The notes: generated by a model not told the origin, from the letters alone. 64,000 bases of DNA from Nocardia brasiliensis NBRC 14402 (GCF_000308475.2 NZ_BAFT02000107.1:16458-80457), one strand, 5' to 3'; counted from the first letter of the stretch, positions 53,230-61,411 are shown. Translations and numbers: made by a program.

Positions 53230-53643
53230 TCAGCTCGCGGCGCGCAGCGCGACAACGGCTTCCACCTCGACGAGGAACTCCGGCCGGAACAACCCGGCCA
53301 CCTGGACGAGGGAACTCGCGGGATTGGGCCGGTCGCCGAGCGCGGGCCGCAGGAACTCGTCGCGGACGTCGCGGACCACCTGCAACTGACTGACGTCGGT
53401 CACGAACCAGGTGAATTTGACCAGGTCGGTCCAGTCGGCGCCGAGCGCGCGCAGCACGTTCTCCAGGTTGGTCAGCGCCTGCCTGGTCTGCGCGGCCAGA
53501 TCGCCCGCGCCGACCACGTTGCCCGCGGCGTCCACCGCGATCTGACCGGACACGAAGGCGAGTCCACCCGAGGTGGTCACCGCGTGGGCGTAGCCGAAAC
53601 CCGGTGCGACGCCTGGGATATCGGAGAATCTCTGGTTGATCAT
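53230..53643 (-). CDS. RidA-like (YjgF/YER057c/UK114) protein, catalytic Arg replaced
   Basis: 137 residues of the trimeric RidA fold: SGQIAVDAAGNVVGAGDLAA, QALTNLENVLRALGADWTDL, KFTWFVTDVS. RidA enzymes deaminate reactive imine/enamine intermediates using an Arg in the PARSCVEVARL-like stretch. Here the aligned region reads NPASSLVQVAGL, with Ser at the Arg position, so the protein is expected to lack imine deaminase activity and belongs to a non-RidA Rid subgroup. ATG 53643, transcribed alone upstream of EF-G2 on the same strand. Confidence 0.85.
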   Translation of the reverse strand: MINQRFSDIPGVAPGFGYAHAVTTSGGLAFVSGQIAVDAAGNVVGAGDLAAQTRQALTNLENVLRALGADWTDLVKFTWFVTDVSQLQVVRDVRDEFLRPALGDRPNPASSLVQVAGLFRPEFLVEVEAVVALRAAS

Positions 53644-53773
53644 GGCGTCAGCGTAGTCGGCACGAATCAGGCGATTCCGCTGTCACCTGCCGTTCGGCGG
53701 ACCATTCCGGCCGGATACCGATCGGCCGCTCGTATCGGCTGAAACCTGGTGCCCGATATGGGACAGTGCGCGG

Positions 53774-55117
53774 ATGGATGTCACACCCGACGTTTCCCGC
53801 GCGACACTGCGCAAGGTCGTAATCCGACTGGTGCCGTTCCTCGGGCTGCTCTACTTCGTCAACTATCTGGATCGGGTCAATATCGGCTTCGCCGGGCCCA
53901 GTGGAATGAAAGCCGACCTGGGGCTCACCGAGACGGCGTTCGGCCTCGCCTCTGGGATCTTCTTCATCGGCTACCTGGTGCTCGAGGTGCCGAGCAACGT
54001 GGCGCTGCACCGCTTCGGCGCGCGTCGCTGGATCGCCCGGATCCTGGCCAGCTGGGGGCTGGTCGCGACCGCGATGGCGTTCGTGCCGAACGAAACCGTC
54101 CTGTACATCCTGCGTTTCGTGCTCGGCGTCGCGGAAGCAGGCTTCTTCCCCGGCATTCTGCTCTACCTCACCTACTGGTTCCCGCAGAACCAGCGGGCGA
54201 AGATCGTCGCCCTGTTCATGGTGGCCGTGCCCGTGTCCACCGCGCTCGGCTCGACGCTGTCCAGCCTGATCATCCAGTACGGGCACGGGGTGTTCGGACT
54301 GAGCGGCTGGCGGTTCATGTTCCTCGTCGAAGGACTGCCCGCGATCTTCCTCGCGGTGGTGACCTGGTTCTATCTCACCGACAGCCCCGCCCAGGCCCGC
54401 TGGCTGACCCGCGACGAACGGCAATGGCTCAGCAGCGAACTCGCCGCCGAACAGGCTGTCGTGGAGAAACAGGAACAGTGGACGCTACGCAAGGCGCTCA
54501 CCGATTCCCGGGTGCTCGGGCTCGCGCTCGTCTACGGCGGCATCGTCTACGGCTTGTACGCGCTCGGTTTCTTCCTGCCGACCATCATCAACGGGTTCCA
54601 AGAGCAGTACGGCACGCACTACTCGGTGGTGCAGCGCGGACTGATCAACGCGGTGCCGTACGTCATCGGCGCGGTCGTGATGGTGCTCTGGAGCAGGCAC
54701 GGCGACCGGACCGGCGAGCGGGCCTGGCACGTCGCGCTGCCCGCGCTGGTCGGCGGGCTCGCCATTCCGGTCGCGCTGTATCTCGGCAACCCGTTCGCGG
54801 CCATGGCCGCGGTGACCGTGTGCGCGGTCGGCGTCCTCGCCGCACTGCCCACCTTCTGGGCGTTGCCGAGCACCTTCCTCTCCGGCGCGGCCGCGGCCGC
54901 GGGCATCGCGTTGATCAACTCCATCGGCAACATCAGTGGTTTCGCCGCGCCCTACATCACCGGCTGGCTGAAGGATTGGACCGGCACCCAGCGTGCGGGA
55001 CTCTGGGTGGTGGGCGCCTGCATGATCGCCTCCGCGGTCGGCGTGCTGTACCTGTGGCAGCGGATACTCGCGCGCACCCGATCGGCGGTGGAATCCGAAC
55101 AGGCGCTGCCCGAATAG
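53774..55117 (+). CDS. MFS transporter, anion:cation symporter type
   Basis: 447 residues with twelve predicted helices. The N-terminal signature LYFVNYLDRVNIGFAGPSGM and LVLEVPSNVALHRFGARRWI are characteristic of the ACS family (phthalate, glucarate, tartrate-type permeases). RFVLGVAEAGFFPGILLYL follows. The substrate is probably an organic anion, not inferable. No catabolic enzyme is adjacent, so the pathway is unknown. The stop is 10 bp before the convergent secreted protein's stop. Confidence 0.9.
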   Translation: MDVTPDVSRATLRKVVIRLVPFLGLLYFVNYLDRVNIGFAGPSGMKADLGLTETAFGLASGIFFIGYLVLEVPSNVALHRFGARRWIARILASWGLVATAMAFVPNETVLYILRFVLGVAEAGFFPGILLYLTYWFPQNQRAKIVALFMVAVPVSTALGSTLSSLIIQYGHGVFGLSGWRFMFLVEGLPAIFLAVVTWFYLTDSPAQARWLTRDERQWLSSELAAEQAVVEKQEQWTLRKALTDSRVLGLALVYGGIVYGLYALGFFLPTIINGFQEQYGTHYSVVQRGLINAVPYVIGAVVMVLWSRHGDRTGERAWHVALPALVGGLAIPVALYLGNPFAAMAAVTVCAVGVLAALPTFWALPSTFLSGAAAAAGIALINSIGNISGFAAPYITGWLKDWTGTQRAGLWVVGACMIASAVGVLYLWQRILARTRSAVESEQALPE

Positions 55118-55127
55118 GTTTCGGGCG

Positions 55128-55574
55128 TCAGTAGCCGCTCATGTGGTAGTCGTTGCGGGAAACCCAGAAGTTGTGATCGTGATTGGCGCACTGGTACCCC
55201 GCGGTGCCGTCCCGATCGGCATAGGCGACACACAGGAATTCCCCGTGCGTGACGCGTTCACCCGGCCGGACGACACGCTCGTTGCCGGGGTAACCGAAAC
55301 TGGCACAGGAATATTGGGCGGACGCCCGCCCGGACAGGCCGATGGTGAACACCGGAATCGAAGAATCCCCACAGGGTTTCGGACCGGGCAGGGTGATGTT
55401 CGCCGCGGTCGGTGCGACCGCGCACTTCACGTCGGTGTCACCCATGCGGCAGATGACGCTGCGGTCGGCGGTGTTGAAACCGATGGTGTCGGCCGCCGCG
55501 ATACCGGCTGTGGTGAAAATTGTTGCACCAATGACTATTACGGCTCGCATCAGCTGGCGCGAACGAACCCCCAT
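55128..55574 (-). CDS. Secreted Cys-containing protein of unknown function
   Basis: 148 residues from ATG 55574, with AAGGAG 5 nt upstream. Signal peptide (RSRQLMRAVIVIGATIFTTA) cleaved near IAAADT. The mature chain has six Cys (SVICRM, DVKCAV, KPCGDS, YSCASF, EFLCVA, YQCANH) that could form three disulfides, compatible with a compact extracellular domain found in actinobacteria. Aromatic ending NFWVSRNDYHMSGY. No family name is assigned. Confidence 0.8.
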   Translation of the reverse strand: MGVRSRQLMRAVIVIGATIFTTAGIAAADTIGFNTADRSVICRMGDTDVKCAVAPTAANITLPGPKPCGDSSIPVFTIGLSGRASAQYSCASFGYPGNERVVRPGERVTHGEFLCVAYADRDGTAGYQCANHDHNFWVSRNDYHMSGY

Positions 55575-55742
55575 GGAAACTCCTTCGGTAATCGCACATC
55601 GATCGCATGTTCGGAGCGGCATGCGCTACGGTCCCCTCGTGGACGGCGTCGGTCGAGGATGCCTGGGGTTCAGCTCAGCTGGAAGAGTTCGGTCGGCTGG
55701 GCGGACCAAGTCTCGGCGGGCCAGTCGTGCATTCCACCTCGC

Positions 55743-55766
55743 GAATATGATAAAAAGGTTATATTC
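55743..55766 (+). promoter_or_regulatory. Inverted repeat at the toxin-antitoxin start (candidate operator)
   Basis: GAATAT (55743-55748) and ATATTC (55761-55766) flank 12 bp, ending 3 bp before the ATG at 55770. The region is unusually AT-rich compared with its surroundings. This position suits autorepression by the HTH antitoxin encoded downstream. The transcript may begin at or near the start codon. Confidence 0.55.
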
Positions 55767-55769
55767 TGG

Positions 55770-56138
55770 ATGGTGACCTGGGAAATAAGTCTTCATGCGG
55801 AGGTGGAGTCGTGGTACTTGGCAATCTGTGCGGACGACCCTGAGACGGGCGACCTGATCGAAGACGCTCTCGATCAGCTGGCAGAGGAGGGTCCGACTGC
55901 CGGGCGTCCCTTGGTGGACCGTATACAGGGCAGCAAATATCACAACATGAAGGAACTCAGACCGCCGTCGGCGGGGACCAGCGAGGTCCGGATGCTGTTC
56001 GCGTTCGACCCCGCCAGGGAGGCGATAGTACTTGTTGCCGGTGACAAATCCGGCAATTGGCAACGTTGGTATCGCGACGCGATCCCGTTGGCCGACAAGC
56101 GCTTTTCCGAGCATCTCGAAGCGCTGAAGGAGCAGTGA
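55770..56138 (+). CDS. RelE/HigB-type toxin
   Basis: 122 residues from ATG 55770. HigB (Gp49-like, RelE-fold) pattern: LIEDALDQLAEEGPTAGRP, VDRIQGSKYHNMKELRPPSA, EVRMLFAFDPAREAIVLVAG, and NWQRWYRDAIPLADKRFSEH. Basic residues in the KELRP strand and the WQRWY block correspond to the mRNA-cleavage surface. The gene precedes its antitoxin (HigBA order) and is coupled to it (TGATG). Would cleave mRNA at the ribosome when free. Confidence 0.85.
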   Translation: MVTWEISLHAEVESWYLAICADDPETGDLIEDALDQLAEEGPTAGRPLVDRIQGSKYHNMKELRPPSAGTSEVRMLFAFDPAREAIVLVAGDKSGNWQRWYRDAIPLADKRFSEHLEALKEQ

Positions 56139-56470
56139 TGAGCGACGAATACGTGAAGTGGGGCGACGTCAAAGCGAAGGCACGCGCACTCGACCCTCGA
56201 ACCGACGAGGAACGTGCTCGCGGCCGCGCGCTGGCCCAGGAGCGTCGCGAGGCGTACATCCGCGGCCATCAGTTGGCGGAGATGCGGAAGGCGATCGGGC
56301 TGACTCAGGTCGAATTGGCCGAGTTGCTCGGGGTCTCGCAAACACGGGTGTCGAAGATCGAGCACGGTGAGATTGCCGGCATCGACACAATCCGGGCCTA
56401 TGTAGCGGCGCTCGGCGGGACGGTGGATATTGTCGTCACCCTTGGCGACCGGAGTTGGAAAGTCGCCTGA
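56138..56470 (+). CDS. HigA-type XRE antitoxin
   Basis: 110 residues starting in the stop of the toxin gene. N-terminal part is helical (RARGRALAQERREAYIRGHQ). The HTH_XRE domain is at about 48-100: LAEMRKAIGLTQVELAELLG, then VSQTRVSKIEHGEIAGIDTI. This fits HigA-like antitoxins that bind their toxin and operator. The inverted repeat upstream of the toxin is the likely target. Confidence 0.88.
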   Translation: MSDEYVKWGDVKAKARALDPRTDEERARGRALAQERREAYIRGHQLAEMRKAIGLTQVELAELLGVSQTRVSKIEHGEIAGIDTIRAYVAALGGTVDIVVTLGDRSWKVA

Positions 56471-56614
56471 GCGAACGGCTCTCGGGGCCGACTTCGCAGT
56501 GGGTGATCCGATGTCGGCGCGTCCCGGATGATGTGCAGGGGAGTCGTTTGCTCCGGGTCGTTCTGACATCGTGATTCGAGTTCTGTTCGTTGGGTCGAAT
56601 GGGCTGGTGCGCGG

Positions 56615-57637
56615 TCAGTGGTCGGGGCAGCAGGTGTTTTCTGTGGGGTGGGGCGGGGTGGGGCAGCAGGTTTGGCCGTGCCAGGCGTTGCGGCCTTCGC
56701 GGACGGCGATGGCGGCGATGACGAGGGCAGCGAGGGGGTCGGCCCAGGACCAGCCGAAGAGGGCGTTGAGGAGCAGGCCGGCGAGGAGGACGGCCGACAG
56801 GTAGGTGCAGAGCAGGGTTTGTTTGGAATCGGCTACGGCAGAGGCGGATCCGAGTTCGCGGCCGGCGCGGCGCTGCAACCAGGACAGCACCGGCATGACC
56901 AGCAGACTGGCTGCGGCCAAGCCGATGCCGATCGGGGAGTGCTTCGCTTCGCCGACACCGAGCAGTGCGCGGACGGCATCGACGGTGACGTAGACGGCCA
57001 GGGCGAAGAAGGAGAACGCGATGATGCGCAACGCCACTTTCTCCCGCGCTTGCGGATCCCGTCCCGCGAACTGCCACGCGACTGCCGCCGCCGAGGAGAC
57101 CTCGATCACCGAGTCCAACCCGAACCCGATCAACGCCGTCGACGAAACCCGAGCCCCCTCACTCAGCGCGACGATCGCTTCGATCACGTTGTAGGTGATC
57201 GTCGCGGCGACGAACCAGCGGATGCGTCGGGAGAGTGCGGCTTGTCTGTCTGGGGCGAGGGGCGCCACGCCGTGCATCGGATGGATCACGCCGCCAGCGT
57301 GCGCATTGGGCGCAGAGAGGGTTCCGGTGTCTGTGCCGTCGCATTGCCCGGTCTCGGTGCGGATGCCCGCGTCGTCGCGCTCCGATGCGGATGCGGAGGG
57401 TGCGGCCGCGGAGATTTCGGAAATGGAGGTTGCGGGCGCGGAGGCTGCGAATATGGAGGTTGCGGAGGGCGCAGCGGCTTCGGGCGCGGCGGGCGTAGTT
57501 GCGGATGCGGAGCCGGAAGCAATCCTGCTCCGGTGTGCCGACAGCGAAATCGAGTCCGGCAGTGCAGCGTTCGCTCGCGACGAGGGCGTCGGTAGGGCTG
57601 ACTCGTGGTGTGCGGGCATGCCGAGTGGTGTGGACAT
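56615..57637 (-). CDS. Cation-diffusion-facilitator exporter with aberrant N-terminal extension
   Basis: 340 residues. The ATG (57637) overlaps the stop of the metal-sensor gene (TGATG). About residues 140-320 form the CDF membrane domain: RRIRWFVAATITYNVIEAIV, TALIGFGLDSVIEVSSAAA, ALRIIAFSFFALAVYVTVDA, NALFGWSWADPLAALVIAAI. A Cys/His-rich tail (QTCCPTPPH, NTCCPDH) may bind metal. The first 130 residues are Ser/Ala-rich low-complexity sequence containing a fragment of a lipase gene (57261-57384), unlike normal CDF proteins. Probably exports a toxic divalent metal sensed by the ArsR protein. Confidence 0.82.
   Translation of the reverse strand: MSTPLGMPAHHESALPTPSSRANAALPDSISLSAHRSRIASGSASATTPAAPEAAAPSATSIFAASAPATSISEISAAAPSASASERDDAGIRTETGQCDGTDTGTLSAPNAHAGGVIHPMHGVAPLAPDRQAALSRRIRWFVAATITYNVIEAIVALSEGARVSSTALIGFGLDSVIEVSSAAAVAWQFAGRDPQAREKVALRIIAFSFFALAVYVTVDAVRALLGVGEAKHSPIGIGLAAASLLVMPVLSWLQRRAGRELGSASAVADSKQTLLCTYLSAVLLAGLLLNALFGWSWADPLAALVIAAIAVREGRNAWHGQTCCPTPPHPTENTCCPDH
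57261..57384 (-). repeat. Captured fragment of the monoacylglycerol-lipase gene inside the CDF gene
   Basis: 57334-57384 is 49/51 identical to 35368-35418, the start of the lipase gene at 34562-35431, and is in the same reading frame on the minus strand (residues about 85-102 of the CDF). Weaker similarity continues to 57261 (GGVIHPMHGVAP versus GVIVLVHGVAEH of the lipase). A duplicated piece of about 120 bp fused into the CDF N-terminus. Confidence 0.8.
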
Positions 57638-57966
57638 CAGCAGCACCTTTCGTCGCCCGCGGCGGGGCAGCAGGCTGGGTCGACGGCCAGGACCAAGCCG
57701 AGGAGGTCGCCGAGGGCGTGGCCGATGCGCGCGTCGGCGAGTTCGTAGCGGCTGCGGCGGCCCTCCGGAATCGCGACGACGAGTCCGCAACCTCGAAGGC
57801 AGGCAAGGTGATTGGACAGTATCTGCCGTGACACGCCGATCTGCTCGGCCAACTCGGACGGGTAGCTCGCACCGGCCCGCAGACTCAACAGAATCCGAGT
57901 CCGCGTCGGATCGGACAACGCGTGCCCGAACCGAGCCAGCGCGTCGCTGTGCTGCAAAGTTTCCAC
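57637..57966 (-). CDS. cmtR: ArsR/SmtB-family metal sensor, CmtR-like
   Basis: 109 residues from GTG 57966. Winged-helix ArsR domain: HALSDPTRTRILLSLRAG, then SRQILSNHLACLRGCGLVVA. The recognition helix has the Cys pair ACLRGC that in M. tuberculosis CmtR binds Cd(II)/Pb(II) together with a C-terminal Cys. Here the C-tail offers PACCPAAGDERCC. The position upstream of, and coupled to, a CDF exporter supports metal-induced derepression. The symbol is by similarity and the exact metal is not proven. Confidence 0.87.
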   Translation of the reverse strand: METLQHSDALARFGHALSDPTRTRILLSLRAGASYPSELAEQIGVSRQILSNHLACLRGCGLVVAIPEGRRSRYELADARIGHALGDLLGLVLAVDPACCPAAGDERCC

Positions 57967-57970
57967 AGGG

Positions 57971-57997
57971 TGAATAGTACAGATTCCGATGTATTCA
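57971..57997 (-). promoter_or_regulatory. Inverted repeat at the metal-sensor promoter (candidate operator)
   Basis: TGAATA (57971-57976) and TATTCA (57992-57997) flank 15 bp, directly before the GTG of the ArsR-type gene. On the minus strand a -10-like TACTAT lies within it, so bound sensor would block transcription of the sensor/CDF operon and metal would release it. Confidence 0.5.
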
Positions 57998-58252
57998 TAA
58001 AACCCTGAACCATTGGGTGGAGGGTGTCTGGTCGCGAGACGGTCAGCGGAACCCGTCGAGCATGACGATCGCAGCTGAGCGGTGGTGCGAGTTCGCCGGC
58101 CGCGCTCCTCGAAACCTGCGCGGGTCGATGGTGCGTCGAGCCCACCGGGGCACGGTCGGCAGCAAACCGTTGGAGTGCATGAGTGGACGCCGCCGTGCCC
58201 CCTGTGCGCCCACGACCGGTTTGCCGCGTTCGCGGCCCGGGCTGAGCTGTCG

Positions 58253-58320
58253 ACCCACAGCGCTTCCATACGGTTCACAGCAGTTGTATGCCCTGTGAGG
58301 CGTGCGAACGGTCTGTGGGT
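58253..58320 (+). repeat. Nested double-hairpin repeat, copy 3
   Basis: ACCCACAG (58253-58260) with CTGTGGGT (58313-58320) outside, and TTCACAG (58274-58280) with CTGTGA(G) (58293-58299) inside. Loop CAGTTGTATGCC (58281-58292) matches copies 1 and 2 in the TATGC core. Same orientation as those 46 kb away. It lies in the 443-bp gap between the ArsR gene and the DUF6459-like gene, which otherwise shows only the operator near 57980 and unfeatured sequence. Confidence 0.72.
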
Positions 58321-58409
58321 GAGGGGTCGGGTAGTGGAGTACTCGTGAGATCCGGTGGTGCCGGAGCAAAATCGGGGCTCCGAAGAGTGGGGAAAGCAGC
58401 GAGGGGGTA

Positions 58410-59324
58410 GTGGTGACCGGATCGGATCGGGCGTTGCAGTCGACTGCGAAGCCGCAGGGATGCCGATTGGATGGACGGACGGAGGAAGACCGACCGAATA
58501 GGTGTGCGCCAGGCCGTCCGTCAGGGCGGGGTGCGGGAGGGTGCCGTTCGGGCCGCGCTCCCGAGTGCGGTGGGAATGGGGGCACGGTCGGTGGGTGCCG
58601 GTCGGATGCGCAGGAGTGCGGTGCGGATGGGCGCGAGGGGCCTCGGACGGATGGGCAGGTGGATGAGTCCGGCACGAATGGACGGGTGAGCGGCGCGGGT
58701 AGTCAGGGACTGGAGTGCCGGTCAACTGGGCGGGGGCAGCGTGGGGCCGGGGCGATGCGGTCCAAGTCGCGGGTGGGGTGTGGGGCGGAAGCGGGTCCCG
58801 TGTCTCTGTTGCCCGCCGAGGAGTTTGTGCAGAAGCGTGGCGCGGATGGGCGGGAGGGGCGTCGGTCGGATAAACCGGTGGATGAGTCCGGTGCGGATAG
58901 GCAGATCGCAGGTTGCCGGTCCACTGGGCGGGGGCAGGGTGGAGCGGGGGCGATGCGGTCGAGGTCGCGGGTGGGGCGTGGAGCGGACCCGGATCCGGAG
59001 GCGGTGTTGTCCGCCAAGGAGTTTGCGCGGTGGGCGGTTCGGTTGGTTCTGGAGGTTTTGGACCATCGGCGGCTGGTCACGCACATGACGTCGGTGGCCG
59101 ACGCCCGCATCGTCGCCGCACTGCGCACGATGGTGAACACCGACGTGATTCCGGGCAGAGGTCTGGGTGTGGCGGTGCCGGGCCGGGTAAGCGTGCGCAT
59201 GGTCGACGCCGACACCGCTGAGGTCTGCGCGGGATACGACCGAGGCCCAAGGCATTTCGCCCTCGCCGCCCGCATCACCCGAACCCGCGGCCAGTGGCGC
59301 CTGACCGCCCTGCGCGTGCGCTGA
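58410..59324 (+). CDS. DUF6459 (Rv3235-like) protein with duplicated N-terminal module
   Basis: 304 residues from GTG 58410. C-terminal domain (about 212-304): FARWAVRLVLEVLDHRRLVT, RVSVRMVDADTAEVCAGYDR and ALAARITRTRGQWRLTALRV, resembling the mycobacterial Rv3235-type DUF6459 fold. Residues about 75-147 and 148-213 are two copies of a module (ADGREGxRxD, PVDESG/QVDESG, CRSTGRGQ, GAGAMRS, ending AEEF/AKEF). The nucleotide register of the shared block is 198 bp. The Gly/Arg-rich linker is low complexity. Function unknown. Confidence 0.72.
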   Translation: MVTGSDRALQSTAKPQGCRLDGRTEEDRPNRCAPGRPSGRGAGGCRSGRAPECGGNGGTVGGCRSDAQECGADGREGPRTDGQVDESGTNGRVSGAGSQGLECRSTGRGQRGAGAMRSKSRVGCGAEAGPVSLLPAEEFVQKRGADGREGRRSDKPVDESGADRQIAGCRSTGRGQGGAGAMRSRSRVGRGADPDPEAVLSAKEFARWAVRLVLEVLDHRRLVTHMTSVADARIVAALRTMVNTDVIPGRGLGVAVPGRVSVRMVDADTAEVCAGYDRGPRHFALAARITRTRGQWRLTALRVR

Positions 59325-59576
59325 CCCAGCAGGCCCGTGCCGTTTTGTGTGCTTGGACGCACGGTCGTCGAAGTGGGCGCGCGCCGATTCCAGTCCGGCC
59401 TGTGGAGGTTTGGATTCGGCGCAAGGTGATGTTCGAGGCTGTGCACTTCGTGGCCGACGCGCGTTGTGTGGTCTGCCTGGAGGCGTAACGCCGCAACGCT
59501 CGCGAGTTCCGGCGGCTGCGCGTAAATGGAGTTCGCGGTGCGCCCATTCGCAGGGCAGACGGTGCCGCGCACAGAG

Positions 59577-59611
59577 ACGGGCCCGCACCTGTCGGACAGG
59601 TGCGGGCCCGT
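59577..59611. terminator. Strong bidirectional hairpin
   Basis: ACGGGCCCGCACCTGTC (59577-59593) pairs perfectly with GACAGGTGCGGGCCCGT (59595-59611), 17-bp stem, 1-nt centre. It lies 10 bp beyond the lipA stop (minus strand) and would also stop the DUF6459 transcript. The rest of the 297-bp gap has no gene. Confidence 0.8.
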
Positions 59612-59621
59612 AGCTGCTGAG

Positions 59622-60638
59622 TCAGCTGCCGAAGCGCGCCAGGACGGAGGACGCTTCCTGCGAGGCGGAACCCTCTTGGGCGAGATGCGCCATGGTGGGG
59701 GCGATTTCGCGGCCGTGGTGCGCCATTGCTTGGGCGTAGAGCCGGCCTGCGCGGTAGGAGGAGCGGACGAGCGGTCCGGCCATCACGCCCGCGAAACCGA
59801 TCTCTTCGGCCATCTTGGAGTGGTCGACGAATTCTTGCGGCTTGACCCAGCGGTCGACGGGGTGGTGCCGCGGGGAGGGGCGCAGGTACTGGGTGATGGT
59901 GAGGATGTCGCAGCCTGCCTCGTGCAGGTCGCGCATCGCCTGGGTGACCTCTTCCGGGGTCTCGCCCATGCCGAGGATCAGGTTGGACTTGGTGACCAGA
60001 CCGGCCTCGCGTGCGGCGGTGAGCACCGAGAGGGACCGTTCGTAGCGGAAGGCGGGACGGATGCGCTTGAAGATGCGCGGCACCGTCTCCAGGTTGTGCG
60101 CGAGCACCTCGGGGCGCGAGGCGAACACCTCGGCCAACTGCTCGGGCACGGCGTTGAAGTCGGGGATGAGCAGTTCGACACCGGTGTTCGGGTTCAACGC
60201 CTTGATGGCCCGCACGGTTTCGGCGTAGAGCCAGGCGCCGCCGTCGGCGAGGTCGTCGCGCGCGACACCGGTGATGGTCGAGTAGCGCAGGCCCATCGCC
60301 TGCACGCTCTCGGCGACCCGGCGCGGCTCGTCCCGATCGAGTGCGGCGGGTTTGCCGGTGTCGATCTGGCAGAAGTCGCAGCGCCGGGTGCACTGCTCGC
60401 CGCCGATCAGGAAGGTGGCCTCGCGGTCTTCCCAGCATTCGAAGATGTTGGGACAGCCCGCTTCCTCACAGACCGTGTGCAGGCCTTCGCGTTTGACCAG
60501 ACCTTTGAGCTCGGAATACTCCGGGCCCATCTTCGCCTTGGTCCGAATCCACTGAGGCTTGCGCTCGATCGGGGTCTCCGCGTTGCGCGCCTCGATGCGT
60601 AGCAGTTTGCGTCCTGCCGGTGCTGAAGCTGAGGTCAC
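59622..60638 (-). CDS. lipA: Lipoyl synthase
   Basis: 338 residues from GTG 60638. Radical-SAM enzyme that inserts two sulfurs into octanoyl chains. Auxiliary cluster CEEAGCPNIFEC (CX4CX5C), radical-SAM cluster CTRRCDFC (CX3CX2C), SAM-contact GEQCTRRC region, TITGVARDDLADGGA and the C-terminal RSSYRAGRLY block. Cytosolic. lipB lies upstream on the same strand (74 bp), and both supply the lipoyl domain of DlaT farther downstream in the window. Confidence 0.97.
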   Translation of the reverse strand: MTSASAPAGRKLLRIEARNAETPIERKPQWIRTKAKMGPEYSELKGLVKREGLHTVCEEAGCPNIFECWEDREATFLIGGEQCTRRCDFCQIDTGKPAALDRDEPRRVAESVQAMGLRYSTITGVARDDLADGGAWLYAETVRAIKALNPNTGVELLIPDFNAVPEQLAEVFASRPEVLAHNLETVPRIFKRIRPAFRYERSLSVLTAAREAGLVTKSNLILGMGETPEEVTQAMRDLHEAGCDILTITQYLRPSPRHHPVDRWVKPQEFVDHSKMAEEIGFAGVMAGPLVRSSYRAGRLYAQAMAHHGREIAPTMAHLAQEGSASQEASSVLARFGS

Positions 60639-60712
60639 TTGATCGACACTACGCCTACCGGGTCGGCCGCTCGCGACCCCTCCGGTGGGTGTGACGCGTG
60701 CGATAACCGCGC

Positions 60713-61411
60713 TCAGCGGATGTCGTGCGCGGTTACCGGGAGTTCGCCGTTCAATGCCCTGGTGATGGCGTCGGCGACGAGCGGTTTGACCTCGGCGACC
60801 GTGACCTCGCGGGCGAGTTCGCGGCTGAGCGTGGTGACACCGGCGTCGCGGATGCCGCAGGCGACGATCGCCTGGAAGCCGTCCATGGCGGAGTTGCAGT
60901 TCAGCGAGATGCCGTGCAGGGCGACGCCGCGCTGCACCCGCACCCCGATCGCGGCGATCTTGCGTTCGGCGAACACGTCGGTGGCGGGCAGCCACACCCC
61001 GGACCGTCCTTCGACCCGGCCACAGGTGAGTCCCATGCCGGTGCAGACGGTGATGAGCGCTTCCTCGAGGCGGCGCACGTAGTGGACGACGTCGACCGGT
61101 TCGGCGAGCCGCACGATCGGATAGCCGACCAGCTGTCCCGGACCGTGCCAGGTGATCTTGCCGCCGCGATCCACCTCGACCACCGGGCTGCCGTCGATCG
61201 GCAGATCCTCGGCCTCGGTCCGGCGACCGGCGGTGTAGACGGAGGGGTGCTCGAGCAGCAGCAGGTGATCGGATCCGAGGCCCTCGGCCCGTTCTGCCGC
61301 GAGTTTGCGTTGCAGCTCCCAGGCGTCGTGGTAGTCGATGAGTCCGAGATCCTCGACCACGATCGGGGTCGTATCGAATCGAGCGGACCACGTGGTGCGC
61401 GTGTCGTTCAC
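60713..61411 (-). CDS. lipB: Octanoyl-[acyl carrier protein]:protein N-octanoyltransferase
   Basis: 232 residues. Transfers octanoate from ACP to a lipoyl-domain lysine, the step before LipA. Motifs HPSVYTAGRRT, GGKITWHGPGQLVGYP, DVFAERKIAAIGVRVQRGVA (catalytic Lys) and SMDGFQAIVACGI-like block with the active-site Cys, all present. Same strand as lipA and 74 bp apart, probably an operon. Confidence 0.95.
   Translation of the reverse strand: MNDTRTTWSARFDTTPIVVEDLGLIDYHDAWELQRKLAAERAEGLGSDHLLLLEHPSVYTAGRRTEAEDLPIDGSPVVEVDRGGKITWHGPGQLVGYPIVRLAEPVDVVHYVRRLEEALITVCTGMGLTCGRVEGRSGVWLPATDVFAERKIAAIGVRVQRGVALHGISLNCNSAMDGFQAIVACGIRDAGVTTLSRELAREVTVAEVKPLVADAITRALNGELPVTAHDIR

Noticed and set aside
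50794..53742. 982-residue plus-strand open frame
   Set aside because: Antisense to EF-G2, Arg/His-rich composition, no start or domain signal.
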